The translations under genes were made by a program, and so were the position numbers. 64,000 nucleotides of DNA, from NCBI GenBank assembly GCA_018267955.1, contig JAFDXL010000008.1, forward strand, positions 1-64,000, written 5' to 3'. This DNA is from Bacteroidota bacterium. GTDB lineage: Bacteria; Bacteroidota; Bacteroidia; Chitinophagales; Chitinophagaceae. Shown here in pieces: positions 8,070 to 17,101 of this stretch. The notes below the pieces were generated by a model that searched no databases, was not told the DNA's origin, and was given only the letters and a program-made list of their open reading frames with translations. The stretch's first letter is position 1. Every line of letters starts with the position of its first letter.

Positions 8070-11000
8070 TTAACGTATCAGGACAAGTTTTTGGTATCCC
8101 ATGTCTTCTGCTCCTTTGTCCGAAACGATACGCATACGGTACAAATACACACCTGATGGTTGCTTTGCCCCGTTATTGTCAGTTCCGTCCCAGGTGATTT
8201 CATTACTACGGCTTACACCTGTTTGAAACACCTGCTTCAGATTTCTCACCAAAACACCTTGCTCATTGTAAATATTCACTTCTCCGTACATGTATTCATT
8301 AGGGTGGTTGTTCTCAAATACAAAATGAGTAACATCCCTGAATGGGTTCGGATAATTCATTACTTTCTGAATTTTTACAATATTTCCGTTAGCTACTTCA
8401 AAATCAACGGATCCGGTACCCGAATTATTGTTTACATCCCAGGCTTTTATTGTAATTCTATGTCTTCCATCAGAAATATTGGATATCGGGAAGTTTACAT
8501 AACCTCTTTTATAGGTATTGTATTCGGTTTCGTAATAGTCATTCATAATGTATTGATTCTCAACATCCCCATCTAATATTGCCACTAGATCATGCCCTAC
8601 TGAGTTGCCCGATACATTAATGCCCGTTTCGTCTTCCAGTATTGCATAAAGCAAGGTGTTAGACCCGGTGAGCCCTCCATTCCTAAACAAGCTGTCTCCG
8701 ATAAATGCCCTGACTATAGGTCCGTCTGTTTCGTATATAGGATGGTCGGAATACCCGCCTACAGAATAAGAATAATCAGCACCTGCAGCGTCGGTTTCTC
8801 CATTTTCAGCGTACAGGCTTATTTTGGCGCTGCCCATATCATAGTTAATGTCTTTGGGCGCAATAAATGCAAAAGCAAATTTTCCGTCAACTACAGTGGC
8901 TTTTCCCTTATAAATAATATTGTTCCTTACGGTAAAAGTCTTTCCAATACCGCTGATCGTATTAACTACGCGAGGTTTATCGTAGATGGTCACATAAAGC
9001 CTTCCGTTGAAATTATCGAACGGAGCCCTTTTGTTATCGCCAACATAGCCGCTTACTTCGTAGCTGCCTAATGCACTCATAGTATCCGTATTCAGCCCCG
9101 TCGCCACGTCCTTGATGTTACCGACGTATATGCTGTGTTCCGGAAAATCCGGTAGCAATGCAGGGTCGCCCAGTAAAGCAAATTTGCGAAAGTTGATAAT
9201 ATCACTGGACCCGGTAGTTGCTACACTATAGGTAATATTTTTCCCTATCCTGAAGGCATCGCCAAATGTATTCCAGCGATCATTCATTTTTTCAAACTGG
9301 GCTTTTAGATAATCCCTGTTGAGTTCCCTGTTAGACGATTGAAAAACCAGCTTTACCGTGGTTACGGAACTGATAACACCACCATCTTTTTTCAACACTA
9401 TTTGTTCTCCGGCAGATACAAATTGAGGTTGATCGAATTGACCAAAATCACAGGTGGCAGTTACTGAAAAAGGCATCTTATTCAGGTTCGTCCATTTATT
9501 GTAGTCATCCTGTGTCACGATGCGTTCATGAGACAATACTTCGGTATTGCCGTGGCCACTATAGTTGACAAGGATAGTGCCTTTATACATCTGGTCATTG
9601 ATCATTTTATTGGCTTCGGGGGCACGTGCTCCGCCAGGTGTTGATACAAATGGTATCGCATCTTCGTACACCTTTGTAGCGTTGTATAGATCGCTTTGAG
9701 AGTTAATAGTTGCCTCCATAATCTCTTCATCACCCATGTGCGGGCCTGCAATATCTTCATTATCTGCAACAAGAGTGGTAGATAGCCTCCATGGGCCAAG
9801 AGAAGAAGGTGCCTTGTATTGTTTTATCTTATTAACCACTCCTTCTGCCTCGTCAACGGTTTTCACAGGCAGGCGGCCTACACCTATATCAAGGGTATTG
9901 GCAATTCCTATGGTTTCAATATTTTCATTATCGTCCAGCATTCCATAAAAATCATCATCACAGTAGCTGCTTAGCTCTGCGTACGATTCATACGATTCAT
10001 GCGTAGGTACAAAGTTGGTATTACCTGCTACACGGTTTTTGTAATCGTAGGATGCATCGCCCAAAAGCAGCAGGTACCGCGGCATCTGCGTACTGTCATT
10101 TCCTGCGCGGTCATAAAACATTTTCATGTAATCGCGTATAGCAGTAATATCCTGTCCGCCCGAAGAAAACTCATTATATATCTGTTGCGGGGTTACTACG
10201 GTAACACGTATATGGTCGTGATTTCTGTGAAAATCGGCAATCTCATTCGCAGCATTCAGAAAATCAGGGTAGCTTACTATTACCATGTCCGTCTGATCTT
10301 GTCCCTGCAGGTTTTGATTGTCAACAGTACCTGCGTATTCCGGTACCGAAAGCTGGTCGCTGTTTAGAGCAGCGTATTCATGCAAGCTGCCTGCATCTTG
10401 CGAAAATGTATACGTGCTGCCATTAAGGGTGCCTTTCATTCTTATAGGGTTCTGCGGATCAGTAACATCCCAAACCTGGGTGTTGCTGTTAGCGTTGCCA
10501 AGTTCAAAGCTGGCTATATTTCCATTAGCCACAGAGCCCGCGTCGCGAAAGTTAACGGCACTTCCCCTAAACGCCAGCGGCCTCCTCACATTGGCTTCAA
10601 TGTAATCCAGGAATGCACGCCCATCGGTAGCAGTAGGCTGGTAGGTAATATTGATTGGCACCTGCCCGGTCACCACCGCAGTCCAGTCCGATACATCACT
10701 TTGATCGAGTGGCCTGTTAGAGTCGCCGACCAGGTTATTGTCTGTAGCAGCATAAAAAACAAAATTGCCGCCGGGCTGCCCGTTAATAGTAGCATTAAGT
10801 GTACTTGCTGTATTACTGCAGGAAGAAGATGCGCGCATTTTAAAGTAAGCTATGCCTGTATTGTCGCCCAGGTCCATAGTCACCGTATGCTGTGTAGATT
10901 TACCGATGTTGTTGCTGAATTCCTCTTTCCACCACCAGGTTTTGCCAAATTTAGCAGGGCTGATGTCATCTTCATCAAATACTACATAATCATCGTAGCT

Positions 11001-11831
11001 GTTAACTGTTATATTGCCGGTAGGTACTGCATCTTGTGTGCTTATACGTTTACCGGCTTCACCGTCAAAGTTCAGCAAATAATACCCTTTGTCTTCATAT
11101 AGGTTTTTAACATGCTTATAGTGTTTGGTGGTAGAATCATAATTCCAGGAAACAGGGCCTTCTGCATAGAAAACAAAGTAGTCACCTTTGCCAAAAGTTC
11201 CATCCCCCCCGTCATTTACCCATATTGCATCTTCTGTAAGGCCCACCGGGCGTGCCACTGCATTATTTTCACTGAGCATATTGCCGCCCTTCCCAAAAAC
11301 TCTGATGCTGGCAGAACTGATGGGGCCGGAAATGCCAAGTTTAGAGGCTATGAAATCATAATCGATCTTACATAATCCTGTATAGCTCACCGCTACCTTA
11401 TACCACTTACCTGTAGCCAGCGGAGAATTGGTAATGGATGTTGTTTTTTGTGCTGCATTTCCGGCGGTGGTACTAACAGCTTTTTCTGTCACATTGATAG
11501 AAAACGAGGCCAGTTGCTGCATCATCCCGTTGGCATTGTTATACACAGGTATGCGCACCAGGGCAAAGGGCTTTTTGCGTTCCTTTCCCAGTGTTATCTG
11601 TATATTGGCGGAATTTCCGGGTACGGCATCTACGGGCAGTATATCCACGTTGGAATAGGTAGTATTCCCGATGGTGACGTCCGGAATGGCATAAGATTGC
11701 AGCCATATTCTTTTCACGACATATCCTTGGTGGATGTCGGATTTTGATACGGTAAAATCACTTTTTTCGGCCGCTCCCGCTGCAAAAAAGCTACCGGCAA
11801 TAAATGCCAGGGAACATATCGTTTTTTTCAT
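8070..11831 (-). CDS. porU: Type IX secretion sortase PorU (gingipain-type, C25)
   Basis: PorU removes the C-terminal sorting domain of cargo on the cell surface and links the cargo to lipopolysaccharide. The 1253-residue protein has a signal peptide (first ~20 residues), a long N-terminal beta region, and a C25 peptidase domain from about residue 510. Catalytic His760 is in NYSGHGN and Cys794 in TATCDFG. The C-terminal end is FlgD-like (NYPNPFRDVTHF, then EITWDGTDNNGAKQPSGVY), as in other PorU proteins. It is followed by porV and diverges from gldJ, which is the standard Bacteroidota neighbourhood. Confidence 0.95.
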   Translation of the reverse strand: MKKTICSLAFIAGSFFAAGAAEKSDFTVSKSDIHQGYVVKRIWLQSYAIPDVTIGNTTYSNVDILPVDAVPGNSANIQITLGKERKKPFALVRIPVYNNANGMMQQLASFSINVTEKAVSTTAGNAAQKTTSITNSPLATGKWYKVAVSYTGLCKIDYDFIASKLGISGPISSASIRVFGKGGNMLSENNAVARPVGLTEDAIWVNDGGDGTFGKGDYFVFYAEGPVSWNYDSTTKHYKHVKNLYEDKGYYLLNFDGEAGKRISTQDAVPTGNITVNSYDDYVVFDEDDISPAKFGKTWWWKEEFSNNIGKSTQHTVTMDLGDNTGIAYFKMRASSSCSNTASTLNATINGQPGGNFVFYAATDNNLVGDSNRPLDQSDVSDWTAVVTGQVPINITYQPTATDGRAFLDYIEANVRRPLAFRGSAVNFRDAGSVANGNIASFELGNANSNTQVWDVTDPQNPIRMKGTLNGSTYTFSQDAGSLHEYAALNSDQLSVPEYAGTVDNQNLQGQDQTDMVIVSYPDFLNAANEIADFHRNHDHIRVTVVTPQQIYNEFSSGGQDITAIRDYMKMFYDRAGNDSTQMPRYLLLLGDASYDYKNRVAGNTNFVPTHESYESYAELSSYCDDDFYGMLDDNENIETIGIANTLDIGVGRLPVKTVDEAEGVVNKIKQYKAPSSLGPWRLSTTLVADNEDIAGPHMGDEEIMEATINSQSDLYNATKVYEDAIPFVSTPGGARAPEANKMINDQMYKGTILVNYSGHGNTEVLSHERIVTQDDYNKWTNLNKMPFSVTATCDFGQFDQPQFVSAGEQIVLKKDGGVISSVTTVKLVFQSSNRELNRDYLKAQFEKMNDRWNTFGDAFRIGKNITYSVATTGSSDIINFRKFALLGDPALLPDFPEHSIYVGNIKDVATGLNTDTMSALGSYEVSGYVGDNKRAPFDNFNGRLYVTIYDKPRVVNTISGIGKTFTVRNNIIYKGKATVVDGKFAFAFIAPKDINYDMGSAKISLYAENGETDAAGADYSYSVGGYSDHPIYETDGPIVRAFIGDSLFRNGGLTGSNTLLYAILEDETGINVSGNSVGHDLVAILDGDVENQYIMNDYYETEYNTYKRGYVNFPISNISDGRHRITIKAWDVNNNSGTGSVDFEVANGNIVKIQKVMNYPNPFRDVTHFVFENNHPNEYMYGEVNIYNEQGVLVRNLKQVFQTGVSRSNEITWDGTDNNGAKQPSGVYLYRMRIVSDKGAEDMGYQKLVLIR

Positions 11832-11869
11832 AGAAAACTAATCAGTGCAAATTCCATTGCCGGGTTCTT

Positions 11870-11877
11870 CAAAATTA
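11870..11877 (-). promoter_or_regulatory. Possible -7 box of porU
   Basis: TAATTTTG on the minus strand, 38 bp before the porU start, in the 258-bp divergent gap to gldJ. No -33 element is evident. The rest of this AT-rich gap shows no clear box for gldJ. Confidence 0.4.
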
Positions 11878-12089
11878 AGGTAAATAGCCACAGTAAACAT
11901 TTACGGGCTTTACCCGTATGTAATTCTAACGTAAAATTTAATATATTATTATCGTTTGGATTACCAAAAAAAACTACATTTTTCATATTATGGTTCTTAA
12001 ATGCTTGACATTTCAAAAAGAATGCTCTATCATTGTAACAACTTTTAACAATTGTTCAACCAATTCGTAGCAAATATTTTTCTCTGATT

Positions 12090-13619
12090 ATGAAAAGAAC
12101 TCTCATCGGCGTGAGCTTGCTTTGCATAGGAGCGACGACCTTTACGGCCTGCTCTTCGAAAAAAAATGTCGGTGTGTCACAGGTTACCGGTTGGGATTAT
12201 AATGATCCCCGTCTCGGTGGCTTTGATGTGGCCAACTATCCAGGACAGCAAACCGGGCCGGGCCTTACTTTCATCGAGGGTGGTCGCTTTACAATGGGAC
12301 AAACCGAAGAGGATCTGACTGTAGAACGTAACAATATTCCGCGTACCGTGTCGGTTTCTTCTTTCTATATGGATGAAACTGAGGTTGCGAACGTACACTA
12401 TCGCGAGTATATTTATTGGCTGTACCGCGCCTACGGTGCTGACTATCCAAATATTATAGCAAAGGCATTGCCTGATACCAACTGCTGGCGCAGGGCTCTG
12501 TCTTATAACGAACCACTGGTTCAATATTATTTCCGCCACGCCGCGTACAACTACTATCCTGTAGTAGGTGTTAACTGGTACCAGGCGCAGGATTTCTGTA
12601 AATGGCGTAGCGACCGTGTGAATGAGTATATCCTCATCAAGAACGGTTTCCTGAAAAGGAATTCTAATCAGGTGAATGAAGACATCTTTGATGTTGAAAC
12701 TTATTCAAATGGTCAGTACGAAGGTACTCCTGGCCGTAGCCGCAAACGCGATCTGGATCCTCAGGGTTCAGGCAAGCGTAACATGAGGTTCTCTGACGGT
12801 TACCTGCTGCCAAACTACCGCCTCCCGACAGAAGCTGAATGGGAATATGCAGCTGTTGCTAATATAGGTAACAACCCTGAACGCGAAACTAGCCGTCGCC
12901 GTGGCGAAGAAGTAGAAACAGATCGTAATGTTTACCCTTGGGGTGATGCTTATACAACACGTTATGGCCTGCGTAACTCTTATCAGGGTCAGTTCCTTGG
13001 TAACTTCAAACGTGGTAAAGGTGATGCGATGGGTGTTGCCGGTGGTCTGAACGATAACGCTGATATCCCTGCTCCTGTATATTCTTATGAGCCTAATGCT
13101 TATGGCTTGTACAACATGGCTGGTAACGTGAGCGAATGGGTACTGGATACTTATCGTCCATACACTGAAGATCTGAATGACTTCCGTCCGTTCCGTGGTA
13201 ATGAATACATGACTTACAAACGTCTTTCTGAAGATAACTCTTTGGATGAAAAAGATTCTTTAGGCCACCTGCCTGTTCGTTCTATGACAGACGAAGAAGT
13301 GCTGGCTACAGAAAACTTCGACGGTACACATGCTGATCTGCGTGATTACAAAGATGGCGACAGTTCTTCAATGTTTGTTTACAACTACGGTAACACCACA
13401 TTGATCAACAACGATGCTAAAGTTTATAAAGGTGCATCATGGAATGACCGCGCTTACTGGATGTCTCCTGGTACACGTCGTTTCATGCCGGCTAAACAAG
13501 CTAGTGCAACAGTAGGTTTCCGTTGCGTAATGGATCGCTTAGGTTCTCCTAACGGCCGCAACGACGAAAAAGCCGGTAACTATTTCGGTAAAAAAGGTGG
13601 CCGTCCGGCAAGAAAATAA
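12090..13619 (+). CDS. gldJ: Gliding motility lipoprotein GldJ
   Basis: GldJ is an essential partner of the gliding/type IX secretion apparatus in Bacteroidota. The 509-residue protein has a lipoprotein signal with the lipobox TFTACSS (Cys21) and a formylglycine-generating-enzyme (SUMF1) fold. Landmarks are GGRFTMGQTEED, YMDETEVANVHYREY, NYRLPTEAEWEYAA, YNMAGNVSEWVLDTYRP and RRFMPAKQASATVGFRCVMD. Such proteins use the fold structurally rather than catalytically. It diverges from porU-porV and is followed by a terminator and murF, as in flavobacteria. Confidence 0.95.
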   Translation: MKRTLIGVSLLCIGATTFTACSSKKNVGVSQVTGWDYNDPRLGGFDVANYPGQQTGPGLTFIEGGRFTMGQTEEDLTVERNNIPRTVSVSSFYMDETEVANVHYREYIYWLYRAYGADYPNIIAKALPDTNCWRRALSYNEPLVQYYFRHAAYNYYPVVGVNWYQAQDFCKWRSDRVNEYILIKNGFLKRNSNQVNEDIFDVETYSNGQYEGTPGRSRKRDLDPQGSGKRNMRFSDGYLLPNYRLPTEAEWEYAAVANIGNNPERETSRRRGEEVETDRNVYPWGDAYTTRYGLRNSYQGQFLGNFKRGKGDAMGVAGGLNDNADIPAPVYSYEPNAYGLYNMAGNVSEWVLDTYRPYTEDLNDFRPFRGNEYMTYKRLSEDNSLDEKDSLGHLPVRSMTDEEVLATENFDGTHADLRDYKDGDSSSMFVYNYGNTTLINNDAKVYKGASWNDRAYWMSPGTRRFMPAKQASATVGFRCVMDRLGSPNGRNDEKAGNYFGKKGGRPARK

Positions 13620-13639
13620 TCAGAGCTTCTTTTCATAAT

Positions 13640-13668
13640 AAAACCCCTTCTTCCGAAGGGGTTTTCTA
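13640..13668 (+). terminator. Terminator of gldJ
   Basis: AAAACCCCTTC-TTCC-GAAGGGGTTTT followed by CTATTTTTA, 21 bp after the gldJ stop codon. Confidence 0.9.
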
Positions 13669-13694
13669 TTTTTACGCCGTTAAACAGAACAGCT

Positions 13695-14978
13695 TTGGAA
13701 ATACCTTCATTATACGAGCTCTATAAACAACATCCATCTGTACAGACAGATACCCGTAAGCTAAAGGCCGGTGATCTGTACTTCGCACTAAAAGGGCCAA
13801 ATTTTAATGGTAATATTTTCGCCCTGCAGGCATTGGATGCCGGTGCCGCTTATGCTATTGTGGATGAGCGGCAGTACGCTGTCAATGACAAATGTATATT
13901 GGTAGAGGACGTATTAACTACATTGCAGCAACTCGCCTTGTATCACCGGCAGCAATTTTCCATACCGTTTATTGCTATTACCGGCTCTAACGGAAAGACC
14001 ACAACAAAAGAACTGGTAACGGCGGTATTACGCAAAAAATACATCACCTATGCCACCGAGGGCAATTTGAATAATCATATCGGTGTGCCGCTCACCTTAT
14101 TAAAAATAAGGCGCGACGCGCAGATGGCTGTGATTGAAATGGGGGCCAATCACCAGAAGGAAATTGAAGGCTATTGTAAGATAGCCCTGCCAACACATGC
14201 TATCATCACCAACGTTGGTAAGGCACATATTGAAGGCTTTGGAGGCGTGGAGGGGATTCGTAAAGGCAAAGGTGAACTGTATGACTTCATTAGAGAGACG
14301 AAGGGCACTATATTTAGGAACGCCGACCTGGAGTATTTAGCAGAGATGAGCCAAGGCATAGCTACCCAGGTAACATACGGCACCACTGATGCCACTTATA
14401 CCGGTGTCCCGCAAATGGATGATGTGTTTATTAATGTTTCTCTGTCAGAAGACAAAACTGTAATACACAGCAATCTTGTTGGCGATTATAATTTTCCTAA
14501 CCTGATGGTTGCCATAGCCGTAGGTAAATATTTTGACGTGCCTTTAACAGACATTAAAGCAGCAATAGAGGAATATAACCCGGATAATAGCCGTTCACAA
14601 TGGCTGCAACAGGGTAGTAATAGAGTAATACTGGATGCATACAATGCCAACCCCAGCAGTATGCGGGCTGCAATTATCAATTTTGCAAATGCTAAGCTCG
14701 ATAATAAAATGCTGTGGATCGGTGCTATGAAAGAAATGGGTAGCGAGGAGCATACAGAACATATGGAACTGGTACAACTTGCCGGGCAATACCACTGGAG
14801 CCTGGTAATACTGGTAGGCAAGGAGTTTAACGGTATTACCCATAATTATCTGCATTTCGAAACTTCTGCCCAGGCTGCAGATTACATCAGGCAGCATCCT
14901 CCCGCTAATGCCGCGATCTTAATAAAAGGCTCACGGGGTAGCAAGATGGAGCTGATGGCAGAAGCCCTGCCTTTATAG
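13695..14978 (+). CDS. murF: UDP-N-acetylmuramoyl-tripeptide--D-alanyl-D-alanine ligase
   Basis: MurF adds D-Ala-D-Ala to the UDP-MurNAc-tripeptide, the last cytoplasmic step of peptidoglycan precursor synthesis. The 427-residue protein shows the Mur ligase plan: an N-terminal UDP-binding domain (HPSVQTDTRKLKAGDLYFAL), an ATP loop at 95-105 (ITGSNGKTTTKEL), VIEMGANHQKEIEGYCKIA, and a C-terminal domain with DAYNANPSSM. The start is TTG at 13695; no closer ATG exists and the first residues align with family N-termini. It begins 75 bp after gldJ. Confidence 0.95.
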   Translation: MEIPSLYELYKQHPSVQTDTRKLKAGDLYFALKGPNFNGNIFALQALDAGAAYAIVDERQYAVNDKCILVEDVLTTLQQLALYHRQQFSIPFIAITGSNGKTTTKELVTAVLRKKYITYATEGNLNNHIGVPLTLLKIRRDAQMAVIEMGANHQKEIEGYCKIALPTHAIITNVGKAHIEGFGGVEGIRKGKGELYDFIRETKGTIFRNADLEYLAEMSQGIATQVTYGTTDATYTGVPQMDDVFINVSLSEDKTVIHSNLVGDYNFPNLMVAIAVGKYFDVPLTDIKAAIEEYNPDNSRSQWLQQGSNRVILDAYNANPSSMRAAIINFANAKLDNKMLWIGAMKEMGSEEHTEHMELVQLAGQYHWSLVILVGKEFNGITHNYLHFETSAQAADYIRQHPPANAAILIKGSRGSKMELMAEALPL

Positions 14979-15017
14979 TTTTTTATTAATTTCGTTGGCG
15001 ATTGAAAAAAGAGAGAG

Positions 15018-15422
15018 ATGAAAACAAATGAGGTGCCGCAGGATCCGAAGAATTTTAGGGAAGGGGATAAAGTAAATAAACTACTGTACGCTGTAGATAA
15101 GGATGGTAACTATACCGGTGTTACTTCCGCGGGCTGGGAGGCAGAGAACTTTGCTACAAAACAGGCCTGGGATGCGGTGGATGAAGAACTGGCACATACT
15201 GCTGAACAGGTAAAACGTGGTGCATTGAGCCCCATAGCCTATTATATGCACAAATGCCTGATGGAGCCATCACTGCTGGCCAAATATGTAGGTAAGTGGA
15301 CATGGCAGGTAAAAAGGCATATGAAGAAAGAAAATTTTGAAAAGCTAAGCGCGGATATGCTTGCCAGGTACGCAAAAGCTTTTAATATATCCGTAGAAGA
15401 ACTCACCTCTTTCGGAAAATAA
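15018..15422 (+). CDS. Conserved hypothetical protein
   Basis: A 134-residue soluble protein with no signal or membrane segment. The N-terminal third is charged (GDKVNKLLYAVDKDGNYTGV, then SAGWEAENFATKQAWD). The rest is predicted helical and ends in LARYAKAFNISVEELTSFGK, which resembles the last helices of Xre-type helix-turn-helix proteins. I do not recognise a function. It lies 19 bp upstream of a BtrH-like gene and 39 bp after murF. It could be a small partner or regulator of its neighbour. Confidence 0.8.
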   Translation: MKTNEVPQDPKNFREGDKVNKLLYAVDKDGNYTGVTSAGWEAENFATKQAWDAVDEELAHTAEQVKRGALSPIAYYMHKCLMEPSLLAKYVGKWTWQVKRHMKKENFEKLSADMLARYAKAFNISVEELTSFGK

Positions 15423-15441
15423 TATTCCCCTATATTTATCT

Positions 15442-16446
15442 ATGAGCATTGCTGATTACAAACATTACCAACATGCCCATTGCGAGAGCGGTGTTACTGC
15501 TAACTTGCTCAGGCACGAGGGGGTAGATATTTCTGAGCCGTTAGCATTTGGTATTGGTGCCGGTATGTTCTTTGGCCATTTACCTTTTCTTAAAGTAAGT
15601 GGCACACCGGGTACCACATTCCGTACATGGCCGGGTGCTATATTCAAGCGTGCTACACAAAGGCTGGGTATTACCATGCACACGCAGCGCTTCCCCAATC
15701 CGGAGAAAGCTATGAGGACTTTGGATGATGTGCTCGCAACAGGCAAGCCTGTTGGTATGCTCAGCAGCGTCTATTATCTGCCATATTTGCCGGAGGCTTT
15801 CCGCTTCCATTTCAATGCCCATAACCTTGTAGTGTATGGCAAAGAGAATGGAGAATATTATGTAAGTGACCCGGTGTTGGAACAAACAACACGCATTGCC
15901 CCTGAAGATCTGGCCAAGGCGCGCTTTGCCAAAGGCGCCCCCGAGCCGAAGGGTTTTATGTACTATGTAAAATCAGTACCTAAAGAGATCCATTTTGAGA
16001 AGGCGATTCAGTCAGGTATTAAGCAGACTTGCTTTTTCATGTTATCCCCGCCCATACCTTGGTTCGGCAATAAAGCAATATTCCTGTTAGCCAATAAAAT
16101 TCAGCAATACCCTAAAAAACTGACACCTCGGAAGGCATCACTTTACCTGGGCAATATCATCCGTATGCAGGAAGAGATAGGTACAGGTGGCGCCGGTTTT
16201 CGCTTTTTATATGCTGCATTTTTACAAGAGGCAGCCAATATTTTAAAGAGAGATGACCTGCAGGAATTTTCACACGAGCTCACCCTGATTGGCGACGATT
16301 GGAGGAATTTCGCCTACAATGCTGCCCGTGTCATGAAGGACAGGAAAGAGGGTATGGTATCTTTTGACGAGCTGGCAGATATGCTTCGTATCTGCGGAGA
16401 AAAAGAAAAAGATTTCTTTAAAAGGATGCAGAAATTAAAATGGTAA
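15442..16446 (+). CDS. BtrH N-terminal domain protein (papain-like fold)
   Basis: A 334-residue cytoplasmic protein of the BtrH_N/DUF4872 type. BtrH itself is an acyltransferase that moves an acyl group from a carrier protein during butirosin synthesis. Visible candidates for the catalytic set are Cys14 in HAHCESGVTANLLRHEG, a His in HFNAHNLVVYGKE and an Asp in YYVSDPVLE. The C-terminal half is helical and matches the usual partner domain. Neither a carrier protein nor a ketosynthase lies nearby, so the substrate cannot be guessed. It probably forms an operon with the preceding small gene. Confidence 0.8.
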   Translation: MSIADYKHYQHAHCESGVTANLLRHEGVDISEPLAFGIGAGMFFGHLPFLKVSGTPGTTFRTWPGAIFKRATQRLGITMHTQRFPNPEKAMRTLDDVLATGKPVGMLSSVYYLPYLPEAFRFHFNAHNLVVYGKENGEYYVSDPVLEQTTRIAPEDLAKARFAKGAPEPKGFMYYVKSVPKEIHFEKAIQSGIKQTCFFMLSPPIPWFGNKAIFLLANKIQQYPKKLTPRKASLYLGNIIRMQEEIGTGGAGFRFLYAAFLQEAANILKRDDLQEFSHELTLIGDDWRNFAYNAARVMKDRKEGMVSFDELADMLRICGEKEKDFFKRMQKLKW

Positions 16447-16481
16447 AGCCGTTTTTAACAAGCACCTATGAAAAATAAACC

Positions 16482-16489
16482 TATTTTTG
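16482..16489 (+). promoter_or_regulatory. -7 box of the GtrA-family gene
   Basis: TATTTTTG matches TAnnTTTG and lies 18 bp before the GTG start at 16508. No -33 match is seen. Confidence 0.5.
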
Positions 16490-16507
16490 CACACTAATTT
16501 GTGATTT

Positions 16508-17008
16508 GTGGCCGGTACCAAGAGACGTATCATATTGAATTTCATTGACTTCTTTCATAAACCTTTTTCCAGGTTTATAGATCAGCAAACGTTCCGTTAC
16601 CTGGCTTGTGGTGGTTCCAATACAGTTTTAGATATCCTTATTTACTTCATTAGCTATAATTTCATCCTGCATAAACAAACGGTAAATATTGGCCCGCTGC
16701 ATATAGCGCCGCACATATTTGCCTTCATGATGTCGTTTTCAATAAGCTTTCCTTTAGGTTTTGCATTGTCTAAATACCTCGTATTTGCGCACTCTAACCT
16801 TCGGGGCCGCATCCAGTTATTCCGCTATGCCATGCTGGTGGCTACCTGTATTGTGCTCAATTACATCTTCCTGAAGCTTTTTGTAGATGGATTAGGCTGG
16901 TATGCAACACCTTCCAAAATTGTTACTACCGCTATCGTAGCCGTATTCAGCTATTTCTCCCAGCGCAATTTTACCTTCAAGGTAAAAGAAGTTCCCGTTA
17001 CAGAATAG
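16508..17008 (+). CDS. GtrA-family membrane protein
   Basis: A 166-residue protein with four predicted membrane helices from about residue 33. It carries the family start FRYLACGGSNTVLDILIYF and ends with FSYFSQRNFTFKVK, typical of GtrA. GtrA-like proteins are thought to flip undecaprenyl- or dolichyl-phosphate-linked sugars across the membrane. The start is a GTG 18 bp after a -7 box, and no in-frame ATG precedes the first helix. No glycosyltransferase is adjacent, so the sugar is unknown. Confidence 0.88.
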   Translation: MAGTKRRIILNFIDFFHKPFSRFIDQQTFRYLACGGSNTVLDILIYFISYNFILHKQTVNIGPLHIAPHIFAFMMSFSISFPLGFALSKYLVFAHSNLRGRIQLFRYAMLVATCIVLNYIFLKLFVDGLGWYATPSKIVTTAIVAVFSYFSQRNFTFKVKEVPVTE

Positions 17009-17048
17009 TTTTTAATAAGTATAGAGGAAACCTATAAGCCAGGGTTAG

Positions 17049-17083
17049 ACTCACGACTTATTACTTACTACTTACGACTAATC
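17049..17083. repeat. Five imperfect 7-bp tandem repeats upstream of prfB
   Basis: The sequence divides into ACTCACG, ACTTATT, ACTTACT, ACTTACG and ACTAATC, consensus ACTTACN. The array ends 3 bp before the prfB -7 box, so it occupies the whole -10 to -45 region of that promoter. Confidence 0.6.
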
Positions 17084-17085
17084 AG

Positions 17086-17093
17086 TACCTTTG
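17086..17093 (+). promoter_or_regulatory. -7 box of prfB
   Basis: TACCTTTG matches TAnnTTTG and ends 8 nt before the prfB ATG. No TTTG stands at the -33 position, which lies inside a heptamer repeat. Confidence 0.6.
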
Positions 17094-17101
17094 CCTCGTT
17101 T

